Numbered from the stretch's first letter, positions 18,812 to 26,386 are shown. The stretch: 64,000 nucleotides of DNA from Streptococcus cristatus AS 1.3089 (GCF_000385925.1 NC_021175.1:1652213-1716212); one strand, 5' to 3'. The notes: generated by a model from the sequence alone, not told the origin. Numbers and translations are program-made.

Positions 18812-20842
18812 TTAATGAAACTCATCCATATTAATAACTTTACTTGCTCTAGCAATAACATCCTTATCATGAGTCACGACAATAACAATCTTTTCCTCGC
18901 TCACTAATTTCTCAACCTCATTTAGGAACAATTCAGTTGAGTTTCTGTCCAAATTTCCTGTAGGCTCATCGAATAGATAGATATCTTTTTCTTGCGATAA
19001 ACTCCTCATGAGTAGAATTTTTTGCTTCTGACCTTGCGAAATATTGGTGGCTTTCCCATCAATCTGATGACTCAGAGCTACATTGAGATTCAGACCATCA
19101 AAATTATTTAATTCATAGTTTTCCTTATTAAATAAGTTAAAATTAATATTTTTTGAAACACTTCCGGGGAACACATGAAATTCAGATGAATACACGCTTA
19201 AATAATCAAAAATATTAGTCTCCTCTAAAGTAGAAAAACTTTCTATCCCATTCAGTACAATATCACCCTCTGTTGGAGAAGACAATCCCTGAATAATATT
19301 CAAAAGAGATGATTTCCCAGTTCCATTACCGCCTATAATGACGGTTAATTCACCACTATTAAACTCACAATTTAATTTATTAAATACCAACTTTTCATCC
19401 CATTTTTTATATAAATTTCGGCATGACAATTGTTCAATTTTAGATACTGGAATTGTAACAAGATTACTTTCCAGCCCTACTTCCTCTAGTCCAATAAACT
19501 CAAAGGAATATTGACTTTTTTTCAATGCTACCCAAGATGTAATTAAAGAATTCAAAATGCTGGATAAAAGTAATAGAATCAAAATACTATTTGAATACTC
19601 TGATATATGTGCGTAATCTCTAATAATATTCACAGTAACAATCAAAAATGAACCAGTTAAAGCGATAAATATCTGCGTAGAAGCTAATAGTCTATTGGTA
19701 ATATGTGTACTATCTAGTTTCGTTCCCAACAGTTCATCTAGTCTTTTATCAAATTCTTTGATAAAGTCGCCAGATTTTTGGAAACTTATAATATCTTGCA
19801 AACCATAAATTGTATTTTCTACAAGAGAGCTAAAGTTAGAACTCTTAGCAATGAATTCTCGCTGATTTTTTACAACTTTACGTATCTCAAAATTAACATA
19901 TAAACCAAGAATAGCTATATATAAGCATGTAACTGCGAAAATTATGATATTCACTTTTAATAACAATAACAGTAGCAAACAAAACACTAAAAGCTGCACC
20001 TTTAAGTAAAATTTTTGCATAATACCTGTTGCTGATAATAATAAATTCCAAAAATAACTACTAACGTACTCATAATTCTTAGTTAAGGAAAAATCATTTA
20101 ATTGGTTCTGATAAAAAGAGGACAGAATATCATTTAAAAAATCATTCTCAATCTTTCCTTTTAATCTCGTTTCTAATATAGAGAACTGCCAATACAAATA
20201 TGAAGCTAATATTATTGAAGCTAGGGTAAATAGCTGAATACTAAACTGAATGTTAAGCAGACCAGACATCGTTATTTGTAGTAAAAAAGCAATAGCAACA
20301 GGTAAACTAATTTTAGCTAATCCCAAGAAAAAGATTGCAAACTTTCTCTTCCAACCAAGTGAAGCTAGAAATCTATGATACAACTTATCTACATAGCTTA
20401 TCGTAACAGCAGCTTTTCTATCTTCTGAATTAACACTCTCACTCTTTTGGGGAATTAAAACAATTCCTACACTCTGACTAAAAAGTTCTAATCTTGAAAT
20501 TTTCTCAATTTCCTCATTTGCAGGATCAGAAACCGTCAATGAATTACTGTCTCCATCTAATACAACAATATAATGAGGTAAACCAGCTCTTTCTACTACC
20601 ATCAAATAAGGAAATGATACGTTATTTAACAAACTAGGAGTGTCAATTTGATAAGAATCCGCATCAATACCATAGCTTTTTAATACATCTTCTATTTCAA
20701 ACAAAGACAGTCCTTGGTGATTATTATTATCAAATTGTAGACTATCTAAATGTTCTAATTTTGGGAAATAGTAAGAAATGATTGTCTTTACACAAGCCAT
20801 TCCACAATCCAGCAAAGTTGCTTGTTTATAGTGACTAACCAT
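18812..20842 (-). CDS. Peptidase C39-containing ABC exporter for bacteriocin-like peptides
   Basis: About 676 aa. The N-terminal C39 protease starts MVSHYKQATLLDCGMAC: oxyanion Gln7 and catalytic Cys13. The catalytic His is in LPHYIVVLDGD (about residue 90) and Asp in VSDPANEE. Then come about six membrane helices (about 165-435) and an ATPase with Walker A GGNGTGKSS, a variant signature ISQGQKQK, and Walker B YLFDEPTGNLD. Such proteins cut leader peptides after a double-glycine-type site while exporting the cargo. I start at the second Met because AAGGAG lies 7 bases before it. It is the last gene of the island; its likely cargo is the two peptides at 23.1-23.3 kb. Confidence 0.92.
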   Translation of the reverse strand: MVSHYKQATLLDCGMACVKTIISYYFPKLEHLDSLQFDNNNHQGLSLFEIEDVLKSYGIDADSYQIDTPSLLNNVSFPYLMVVERAGLPHYIVVLDGDSNSLTVSDPANEEIEKISRLELFSQSVGIVLIPQKSESVNSEDRKAAVTISYVDKLYHRFLASLGWKRKFAIFFLGLAKISLPVAIAFLLQITMSGLLNIQFSIQLFTLASIILASYLYWQFSILETRLKGKIENDFLNDILSSFYQNQLNDFSLTKNYEYVSSYFWNLLLSATGIMQKFYLKVQLLVFCLLLLLLLKVNIIIFAVTCLYIAILGLYVNFEIRKVVKNQREFIAKSSNFSSLVENTIYGLQDIISFQKSGDFIKEFDKRLDELLGTKLDSTHITNRLLASTQIFIALTGSFLIVTVNIIRDYAHISEYSNSILILLLLSSILNSLITSWVALKKSQYSFEFIGLEEVGLESNLVTIPVSKIEQLSCRNLYKKWDEKLVFNKLNCEFNSGELTVIIGGNGTGKSSLLNIIQGLSSPTEGDIVLNGIESFSTLEETNIFDYLSVYSSEFHVFPGSVSKNINFNLFNKENYELNNFDGLNLNVALSHQIDGKATNISQGQKQKILLMRSLSQEKDIYLFDEPTGNLDRNSTELFLNEVEKLVSEEKIVIVVTHDKDVIARASKVINMDEFH

Positions 20843-20918
20843 TATTTTCTCCTTTTTCAACACTTATCTTACTATAGCCATCAACTTCAATGATGCTATT
20901 CGAAGTTTGATTTGTGGT

Positions 20919-21414
20919 AGGAACCCTTAAATTTCTCCTGTATTGTTTGTATGTAAAGTATAAATCCCATCAAAATCTTTAGGGACTGTAATAAATACAT
21001 CGCCAACAAGAGTATCTATAAATATTTTTCGAAGGTAGCATTTTTCCCTAAGGAAATAGTTACATATAACTTGTCTTTCCCTTCTGAACTCAGAGCCAAA
21101 TTAAAACCATGTTGTGAAAATGGTAGATATAGACTATCTGAACTCATTTTAACGTTTTTAGATATATTATTCGCTGATTCTTCGGAAACTTTTCCTTCTA
21201 TTTGAACACTTGTTTCATCTGATTCACTCTTGAGAACTTTAACATCAATTGCTTGCTTTGAGCCATAAAACTCTAACGTTTTAATACTTTTAGAAGAAAG
21301 AGCCCATGATTGTTTCACACTGATTGTCGTCTCTCCTCGTTTTAAGGTTAATAAAATTCCAGCTACTACAAACAGTAACAACAGCCCAATTACAATTCCT
21401 ATTTTTTTCATCAT
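20919..21414 (-). pseudogene. DUF4097-like membrane-anchored protein, frameshifted
   Basis: The open frame (21016-21414, 132 aa) has an N-terminal anchor helix (IGIVIGLLLLFVVAGILLTL) and a beta-rich domain with repeated acidic and Ser-rich strands. It ends abruptly at NATFEKYL. Reading on in the next frame from the same point gives KIFIDTLVGDVFITVPKD and then ...YTLHTNNTGEI-stop, the usual DUF4097 beta-helix repeat with G-D-V pattern. One extra A in the run after TTCG would restore a single protein of about 165 aa. The gene lies in the transporter unit of the island, between the permease and the C39 exporter. Its role is unknown. Confidence 0.65.
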
Positions 21415-21422
21415 TAGTCCTC

Positions 21423-22115
21423 CTACTTAAATTCTTTTTTACTAAATACAGCTAACGCAAGCACAAGTACTGCTATACTCACCACTATAGGATAGCATAC
21501 GTTTGTAAGGGTAAATTGACTTACCTCAGGGGAAGCTTTCAAATTTAAAGTCATAAGTAAATAGTCTTTCACACTCTCACCAGAATTTGGAAGGACGTAA
21601 GCCAATAGGTTATCAAATAGTAAAATGTAGAGTGTATAAATCATACATGACTCATAAACCTTATCAAATATTTGAAAAATCAATAACGAGATACTGATAA
21701 TAACCAAATAGTATGGTAGTTGGTGTAAAAATGTCGAAACAATCAACACCATGTCCCCTTCCAAATAAACAAGAGCTGTTAAACTATAAAAAATAGACAC
21801 ATATAATAAAGACAAACAAAAGGTTCCCAAAGTTTTATATAAAAACAACTTCCATCGTTGTTTTTCTTTTGTGAGCAAAATATTAATCGTACGGAAACTA
21901 TAATCTTCTCCCCAGAAAAATAAATTAGTAGAGATGAAAAGCAAAGGAATAAAACCACTCACATTTGAAATCAAAACTCGAAATGCCGGATCATTTTCAT
22001 TTGATGACTTAAAAAACAAGGAGAATAACAAAATTAATAATCCTATCAACAAACTAGGAAGCACTCCTCTTTTTTCCCAGTAAAATTTATACATATCTGC
22101 CTTAAGAGAATTCAT
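21423..22115 (-). CDS. ABC-2 permease, probable self-immunity transporter
   Basis: 230 aa with six hydrophobic segments (about residues 20-36, 50-68, 98-118, 128-148, 160-175, 205-225), opening MNSLKADMYKFYWEKRG, the typical start of small lantibiotic-immunity/ABC-2 permeases (LanE/LanG and BcrB-like). It follows the ATPase gene by 24 bp on the same strand. In this setting it most likely removes the island's own peptides from the membrane. That is inference from position; the sequence gives no substrate. Confidence 0.8.
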   Translation of the reverse strand: MNSLKADMYKFYWEKRGVLPSLLIGLLILLFSLFFKSSNENDPAFRVLISNVSGFIPLLFISTNLFFWGEDYSFRTINILLTKEKQRWKLFLYKTLGTFCLSLLYVSIFYSLTALVYLEGDMVLIVSTFLHQLPYYLVIISISLLIFQIFDKVYESCMIYTLYILLFDNLLAYVLPNSGESVKDYLLMTLNLKASPEVSQFTLTNVCYPIVVSIAVLVLALAVFSKKEFK

Positions 22116-22138
22116 GACTCTCCTCCTTTCTTAAATCA

Positions 22139-23002
22139 TCAGATAATATTACGCAAATAGTAGTCCTCAAAGCGTTCCTTCTTAATATAAATATCCTGTA
22201 TCACTAGATTTGACGCGACACTATATTGCAAAATAGGCATTAATTTTTCCTTTTCTGTAACAACCAGATAGTCATCCTGCTCAAAATGAACAATGCCCTC
22301 TTTTTCTAAAAACATTTTTAGAATCTGATTATCACTTGTCTTTAGGAAAATTTTTTCAGAAAAATCATTCGCTAGCTCTTTTGAACTCATCACATTTAGA
22401 ATCTTTCCTTTTTTCATGATGATATACTTATCTGTTATAAATTCCAATTCTGACAGAATATGACTCGAGATTAAAAAAGTAACTCCTAACTGATCCCTTA
22501 AATTCAAAATCATCTTTCTTAAATCTGAAATCCCTTGAGGATCTAAACCATTCACGGGTTCATCTAAGATAATAAGCTCTGGATTATCCAAAAGCGCAAT
22601 CGCAATCGATAACCTCTGCTTCATTCCAAGGGAATAGTTTTTTACTTTTCGATCCCATGACGGTTCAGGCAAGTGAACCAATTCCAACATTTTTGTGATA
22701 TCTGTCTTTAAACCAAATCTTGTTTTATAATATTGCAGGTGTTGACGTCCAGTCAAGTTTGGGTAGAGGGCAGGTGATTCGATAATACTGCCGATCTTAT
22801 GCTGCGAAACACTCTCGATTTCTCCCTTATCAGCTCGAATTAGTCCTAGAAGAATCCTCATTAACGTTGTCTTTCCTGCACCATTTTCACCGATAAGACC
22901 ACATATTTCTCCTTGTTCAATATCAAAGGAAATATTATGGAGAACCTGTTCTTTCCCATATGTTTTATCGATATTTTTAAGACTTAAAATCACACGATTC
23001 AT
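22139..23002 (-). CDS. ABC transporter ATPase, probable self-immunity transporter
   Basis: 287 aa. Walker A GENGAGKTTL near residue 38, signature YSLGMKQRL near 125, Walker B LIILDEPVNGLDPQG; the YSLGMKQR signature is typical of BcrA/LanF-type ATPases. The C-terminal third is the usual variable extension. It follows the two peptide genes and their terminator, and precedes the permease. Known members confer immunity to lantibiotics or bacitracin-like agents; here immunity to the neighbouring peptides is inferred. Confidence 0.88.
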   Translation of the reverse strand: MNRVILSLKNIDKTYGKEQVLHNISFDIEQGEICGLIGENGAGKTTLMRILLGLIRADKGEIESVSQHKIGSIIESPALYPNLTGRQHLQYYKTRFGLKTDITKMLELVHLPEPSWDRKVKNYSLGMKQRLSIAIALLDNPELIILDEPVNGLDPQGISDLRKMILNLRDQLGVTFLISSHILSELEFITDKYIIMKKGKILNVMSSKELANDFSEKIFLKTSDNQILKMFLEKEGIVHFEQDDYLVVTEKEKLMPILQYSVASNLVIQDIYIKKERFEDYYLRNII

Positions 23003-23025
23003 CGTTTCTCTCCTTTCATTATATT

Positions 23026-23066
23026 AAAAAGTCTCTGACAAGGAGTGAACCTTGCCAGAGATTTTT
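23026..23066 (-). terminator. Terminator/attenuator after the peptide genes
   Basis: On the minus strand TCTCTGGCAAGG and CCTTGTCAGAGA form a 12-bp stem (one G-T) with loop TTCACT, preceded by AAAAA and followed by CTTTTTAAT. It lies between the peptide genes and the immunity ATPase, so peptide mRNA could be more abundant than transporter mRNA. Confidence 0.85.
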
Positions 23067-23074
23067 AGCTTACG

Positions 23075-23191
23075 TTAACTCCAGCAGAAGAATCCAATAC
23101 CTACAATCATTCCAACAATACCATATGGTGAAAGTGCACAAAATTGACCTGCCACAATGTCCTTTTTATTTTTATTGCTTAGTTTTTTCAT
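23075..23191 (-). CDS. Small bacteriocin-like peptide 1 (38 aa, two Cys)
   Basis: This ORF has a strong RBS (AGGAGG, 8 bases before ATG). It encodes a basic N terminus MKKLSNKNKKDIVAG and a hydrophobic, Gly-rich remainder starting QFCALSPYGIVG and ending GFFCWS. The same plan (IVAG, basic or polar residue, FC, ending FCW plus one residue) occurs in the neighbouring 32-aa peptide, which marks both as real genes. If the C39 exporter cuts after Ala-Gly, the mature product is about 23 aa with Cys at positions 3 and 21, suited to one disulfide. I do not recognise a described bacteriocin family. Antibacterial function is inferred. Confidence 0.75.
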   Translation of the reverse strand: MKKLSNKNKKDIVAGQFCALSPYGIVGMIVGIGFFCWS

Positions 23192-23207
23192 TACTTTATC
23201 CTCCTAT

Positions 23208-23306
23208 TTAATCCCAGCAAAATATACCTCTTCCATATGAGAGACCTATAATACAAAAGCGACCTGCTACAATGTGTCTTTTGACACGTCCAGTTAGTTT
23301 TCTCAT
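23208..23306 (-). CDS. Small bacteriocin-like peptide 2 (32 aa, two Cys)
   Basis: The ORF follows a strong RBS (AAGGAGG, 8 bases before ATG). Residues 1-15 (MRKLTGRVKRHIVAG) are basic; residues 16-32 (RFCIIGLSYGRGIFCWD) are short, hydrophobic and bounded by two cysteines. It is a paralogue of the 38-aa peptide 16 bp downstream. Spacing differs: 11 residues between the Cys here against 17 in peptide 1. A two-component bacteriocin, or a toxin with a second variant, are both possible. The upstream thioredoxin-like gene fits disulfide formation. Confidence 0.75.
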   Translation of the reverse strand: MRKLTGRVKRHIVAGRFCIIGLSYGRGIFCWD

Positions 23307-23358
23307 CAGAAAACCCTCCTTTTAAAAATTTTTATAATAACCAAATGAGATTCTCATC

Positions 23359-23949
23359 TCAATTATTTATTAACTGTTTTAAATCTTTAGACAACATTTC
23401 TTCGCTTCCTTGTTCTACATAAATTTGTTTCACTACACCATCTTTATCCACTATAAAGATAGTTGGGATAGCTTTTACATCAAAAAACTTAAAAGCTTGT
23501 AAATCTTGATCTATATAAATTGGAAAGGTGAAACCCTGATTCCTTAAAAATTTATGAGAGGTTTCAAGTGTTTCACGTTCACCATCGACTATATCCACCA
23601 TAAAGAAATCAACTTTATTTTGATATTTATCATAAAGTCGCTGAATGATTGGGAGCTCTTTTTGACAATCAGGACACCAACTAGCCCAAAATACCACAAC
23701 CTTTGGTCTAAACTTATAATCTGATAATTGAACCTGTGCTCCCTCATTGGAGGTTAACAATGCATTCTTGAATGTAGTATTTTTAGTTTTTGAAATATAT
23801 TGTTTTATTTCCTCTTCTTTTTTTAAAAGTAGCTCTTGTTTTGTTTCTTCTTGATGATGAGATTCCTGGTTTTGATAGTAAAATCCTGCTAAAAATAAAG
23901 AAGCTATCACAAGAAGAAACATTGTCTCTACAACATATTTTTTGGGCAT
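23359..23949 (-). CDS. Membrane-anchored TlpA/thioredoxin-like thiol-disulfide oxidoreductase
   Basis: 196 aa. One N-terminal anchor helix (residues 7-24, MVETMFLL-type with FLLVIASLFLAGFYY) is followed by a charged linker and a thioredoxin fold with active site WCPDC at 91-95 (Cys92, Cys95) and the cis-Pro loop KAIPTIFIVDKDG. It therefore acts outside the membrane. Its start codon shares one base with the stop of the 75-aa gene (TAATG), and it directly precedes the two Cys-containing peptides, which are its likely substrates. Oxidation rather than reduction is inference. Confidence 0.88.
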   Translation of the reverse strand: MPKKYVVETMFLLVIASLFLAGFYYQNQESHHQEETKQELLLKKEEEIKQYISKTKNTTFKNALLTSNEGAQVQLSDYKFRPKVVVFWASWCPDCQKELPIIQRLYDKYQNKVDFFMVDIVDGERETLETSHKFLRNQGFTFPIYIDQDLQAFKFFDVKAIPTIFIVDKDGVVKQIYVEQGSEEMLSKDLKQLINN

Positions 23950-24176
23950 TATTGACTATCCTCCACTTCTGAAATTTTAAAGCTTTCAATAATAGATAAT
24001 TCTTCTGGTAAGATTAAAACACGCTCTTCACCTGCATCTAAAATAGCTAAACGGAATAACTCCTTGTTTAACTCGATTCGTACCAACTTTTGCTCAGTGG
24101 TGTTATTTCGAACTATCAGACTGTGGCGAGTTTGTGTAAAAGTCTCGAGTGAGATACTAAAATCTTCCATTTCCAT
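23949..24176 (-). CDS. 75-aa protein of unknown function in the peptide unit
   Basis: A soluble acidic protein (MEMEDFSISLETFTQTRHSL ... IESFKISEVEDSQ) with no cysteine and no membrane segment. It is locked between the ComS-like ORF, whose stop overlaps its ribosome-binding site (TAGGAG), and the thioredoxin-like gene, which overlaps its stop. Translation is therefore probably coupled. A second ATG two codons in is better spaced from GGAG. It could be an accessory or immunity protein; I do not recognise it. Confidence 0.7.
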   Translation of the reverse strand: MEMEDFSISLETFTQTRHSLIVRNNTTEQKLVRIELNKELFRLAILDAGEERVLILPEELSIIESFKISEVEDSQ

Positions 24177-24179
24177 CTC

Positions 24180-24230
24180 CTATCCAGAAAACCAAAAACT
24201 AAGACTTAAGAATACTGCAAATCCAAACAT
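24180..24230 (-). CDS. ComS-like 16-aa hydrophobic pheromone candidate
   Basis: MFGFAVFLSLSFWFSG, preceded by AAGGAGG at 8 bases. ComS of S. mutans is a 17-residue peptide also beginning MF, hydrophobic, Trp-containing near its C terminus and encoded directly after comR; this ORF has the same size, character and place relative to a ComR-like gene. The C-terminal part would be the exported and re-imported signal. Alternatives: a leader peptide that only couples translation to the 75-aa gene, whose start is 3 bases downstream. Confidence 0.6.
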   Translation of the reverse strand: MFGFAVFLSLSFWFSG

Positions 24231-24265
24231 TTTTCTTTCCTCCTTATCTCTTGTTCTTTATGACT

Positions 24266-24312
24266 AGAGTATAGCGCTTTCAAAAAGAAGAAAACATGAC
24301 AAAAATGTCATG
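24266..24312 (-). promoter_or_regulatory. ComR-box-like operator and promoter of the peptide unit
   Basis: A perfect inverted repeat CATGACA-AAAA-TGTCATG (24295-24312) contains the GACA(N4)TGTC core of ComR-type boxes. Downstream on the minus strand is a TATACT -10 box at about 24268-24273, with no good -35 at 17 bp (TGTTTT), as expected for an activated promoter. The repeat sits directly after the regulator's stop codon; without a T tract it is unlikely to be only a terminator. Confidence 0.65.
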
Positions 24313-25236
24313 TCAGCTCTTCATTTCCTCAAAAGTTTTTAAATCTTTTTCTTTTTCTCCTAATATACGCGCTTCTAATACTGAGTCCCCAAATGCTTGA
24401 GCACAAACAATAGCTCTGTCATATAATTGGATAGCTTTTTCCTTATCCTGTTTATGAAATAAGGTACACATAGCATCTAGCATATCAATAATTGGCTTAT
24501 TTTGAAAATCCTGCGATATAATCATCAATGTGTTCATTGCCTTAACATAAGGCTCAAAAGTGGAGTAAGATTTTTCCATCCATTGAACAGCTAAAGAATC
24601 AAGCACCGTTCTCTTTAACATATAGGCTGTCTCTAAGTCTGATGAATTTGTTTCTCTCATAAGTTTTTTAGAAAGCATCCAAAATAGTTCATGATTATAC
24701 TCAGTCGGTCTTGCTAAACATGAAACAAAGTACAGCTTTATCAAAAGCAAATCATTCACCGAATAGTTTTTCCTTATCTTTACTTGTTCAAAATACTCAT
24801 CAAGCAAAGCATCGCCAAACCCTGCATCTTCACTTACAAAGACATCAAAACTAGCTTGTAGAGCACTAACTGCAATCTGCTCATCCTCAGGTAGACTGTC
24901 ATAATAGTGTTCGTAAACTCTATCAAACAACTCTTCCTTAACCTGGATCCTATCATCATCTCCATAAGTTTGAAACTTAATTAGTTTATCCTTTAATATC
25001 AAGTACCCTGAAGGTAAAATCATATGATCCATATCTACTATATGTGAAATTGGACAACCTAGTTTGTAAGCTATATACTCTACCTTGGATAAACTAGGAG
25101 AAGATTGACCTGATTCAATCCGTGCTAATTGGCGCACCGTTATCTCAGTTTCATCATCACAAAGAGCTTCACGAGTGATATGTTTCATCTCTCGCAACAT
25201 TCGGATTCTTTTACCCACTTCCTTCTTTATATCCAT
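24313..25236 (-). CDS. ComR-like Rgg-family pheromone-responsive regulator
   Basis: 307 aa. An N-terminal XRE helix-turn-helix (residues 1-66, with TVRQLARIESGQSSPSLSKV) is followed by a TPR-like helical domain. The stretch ITREALCDDETEITVRQLAR ... LIKFQTYGDDDRI is closely similar in pattern to ComR (ELTVRQLIRIE and LIKFPTY in the ComR I remember), so I place it with ComR/ScuR/SarF rather than SHP-type Rgg. ComR binds a short imported peptide and activates a GACA-TGTC box; such a box and a ComS-like ORF follow immediately. It probably controls the peptide cluster. RBS CAGGAG precedes the ATG. Confidence 0.85.
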   Translation of the reverse strand: MDIKKEVGKRIRMLREMKHITREALCDDETEITVRQLARIESGQSSPSLSKVEYIAYKLGCPISHIVDMDHMILPSGYLILKDKLIKFQTYGDDDRIQVKEELFDRVYEHYYDSLPEDEQIAVSALQASFDVFVSEDAGFGDALLDEYFEQVKIRKNYSVNDLLLIKLYFVSCLARPTEYNHELFWMLSKKLMRETNSSDLETAYMLKRTVLDSLAVQWMEKSYSTFEPYVKAMNTLMIISQDFQNKPIIDMLDAMCTLFHKQDKEKAIQLYDRAIVCAQAFGDSVLEARILGEKEKDLKTFEEMKS

Positions 25237-25379
25237 CTTAAGATCTCCTGATAATTAATTACTGAACAATATTATATTTTTTGATATAATTTACTACTTT
25301 TTATTAAACTAAGCAATTTTTGAAATTTCATATTACAAAACTTAACTACGCTAAACTATCTTTCGCACGCTAAATAGAC

Positions 25380-25445
25380 GTTGACCTGCTTTACTTTTCT
25401 TGTGCTAATCCTTCAAAATCTTGTCCCAAAATAGGTTGTACTTCT
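25380..25445. repeat. Right-flank direct repeat of the island
   Basis: The 3' end of the intact DUF4299 gene plus 11 bp beyond it. It matches 18630-18705 in the same orientation at about 85%, apart from a 6-bp indel. It could be an attachment-like site or mark an old tandem duplication. Confidence 0.65.
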
Positions 25446-26275
25446 AATTGATTGGCATCTAATTGATTGGCATCTAATTGCTGATAGAATGCTTCTGGTA
25501 GCAAGTCTAAAAATCTTGCATAATCCAAGCGAGCGATGGCTTGGTAGTCTTCTGCTTTTGAGCCATCACCAGAAATCTTCACTAGGTCAATCTCCCAAAC
25601 AAGCTCCTTGCGGGCCAGCTGCTCGGTATAAGGCACTGGTACAAAGGGCTCCTTTGGCAAAATCGTCTTGACTCCCTGGGCCAGGTGATAGATGCCGTGC
25701 ACCTTACCTTGAGCATCTGGGTAAAATTTTACGCTGGCAAGGTAGGCATCAGAGCCTTGAACCTTCTTGACCAGCTCTTCAAAACATGCCAATCCATCCT
25801 CTGCTAAAAATCTCTCGAGGCATTCCTTGTTGAGATAGATAGGGGAGAAGAGCTCTTGGCAATATACTAGACGAACCGCCTTATCCACTAGATAATGCTT
25901 GACCGTTTGTCGAAAATAAGCTTCAAAGTCAAAGCCTTCTAGCCCTTCTACCGCTTGCCCCAACTTGCTAGATAGGGCCTGGAGGAGAGGCTCTACAATC
26001 TCCCAGTCCGCTCTAGTAAGGAAATCTGGAATCACCACTTGATAGCCTTTTCGACTATCTGCATAGTTGACCTTGAAGAGAAATTGCGACTGGCCTACAA
26101 TCCCACACTCCATGTATTCGAGACGATTGAGGGGCTGACGGAGATAGACCACATCATAACTGTGTGACTCCGAGCCCTCCACCAAGGCTAAGATGTACTT
26201 GGCAGTCAAGACCTCCTGTTGTCCTAGAATGCTTTCTTTATTTGGGATAAAAAATGTTTTCGCCATAACCGACAT
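25391..26275 (-). CDS. DUF4299-like protein
   Basis: 294 aa (291 if started at the second Met, AKTFFIPNKE, which has the better-spaced GGA). Soluble, no signal peptide. I recognise it only as a streptococcal protein of the DUF4299 type; no catalytic motif is evident. Near the C terminus a 15-bp unit is repeated so that LDANQ occurs twice in succession (QLDANQLDANQLEVQP). Its last 16 codons are duplicated at the far side of the 6.7-kb island. Confidence 0.7.
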   Translation of the reverse strand: MSVMAKTFFIPNKESILGQQEVLTAKYILALVEGSESHSYDVVYLRQPLNRLEYMECGIVGQSQFLFKVNYADSRKGYQVVIPDFLTRADWEIVEPLLQALSSKLGQAVEGLEGFDFEAYFRQTVKHYLVDKAVRLVYCQELFSPIYLNKECLERFLAEDGLACFEELVKKVQGSDAYLASVKFYPDAQGKVHGIYHLAQGVKTILPKEPFVPVPYTEQLARKELVWEIDLVKISGDGSKAEDYQAIARLDYARFLDLLPEAFYQQLDANQLDANQLEVQPILGQDFEGLAQEK

Positions 26276-26360
26276 CCTTTGAAATCGTTTACATACAGTA
26301 TAACCTATTTTCCTGAAAGATACAGAAATAAACTTTAGATTTTTAGATAAAAAGCATAGA

Positions 26361-26386
26361 AAAACAGCCCCTGAAGGCTGTTTACT
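26361..26386 (-). terminator. trhO terminator
   Basis: On the minus strand AAACAGCC-TTCAG-GGGCTGTTT is followed by TTCT, immediately after the stop codon. Confidence 0.85.

Noticed and set aside
24064..24267. Plus-strand ORF opposite the 75-aa gene and the ComS-like ORF
   Set aside because: No RBS and hydrophilic low-complexity translation; a shadow of the minus-strand genes.
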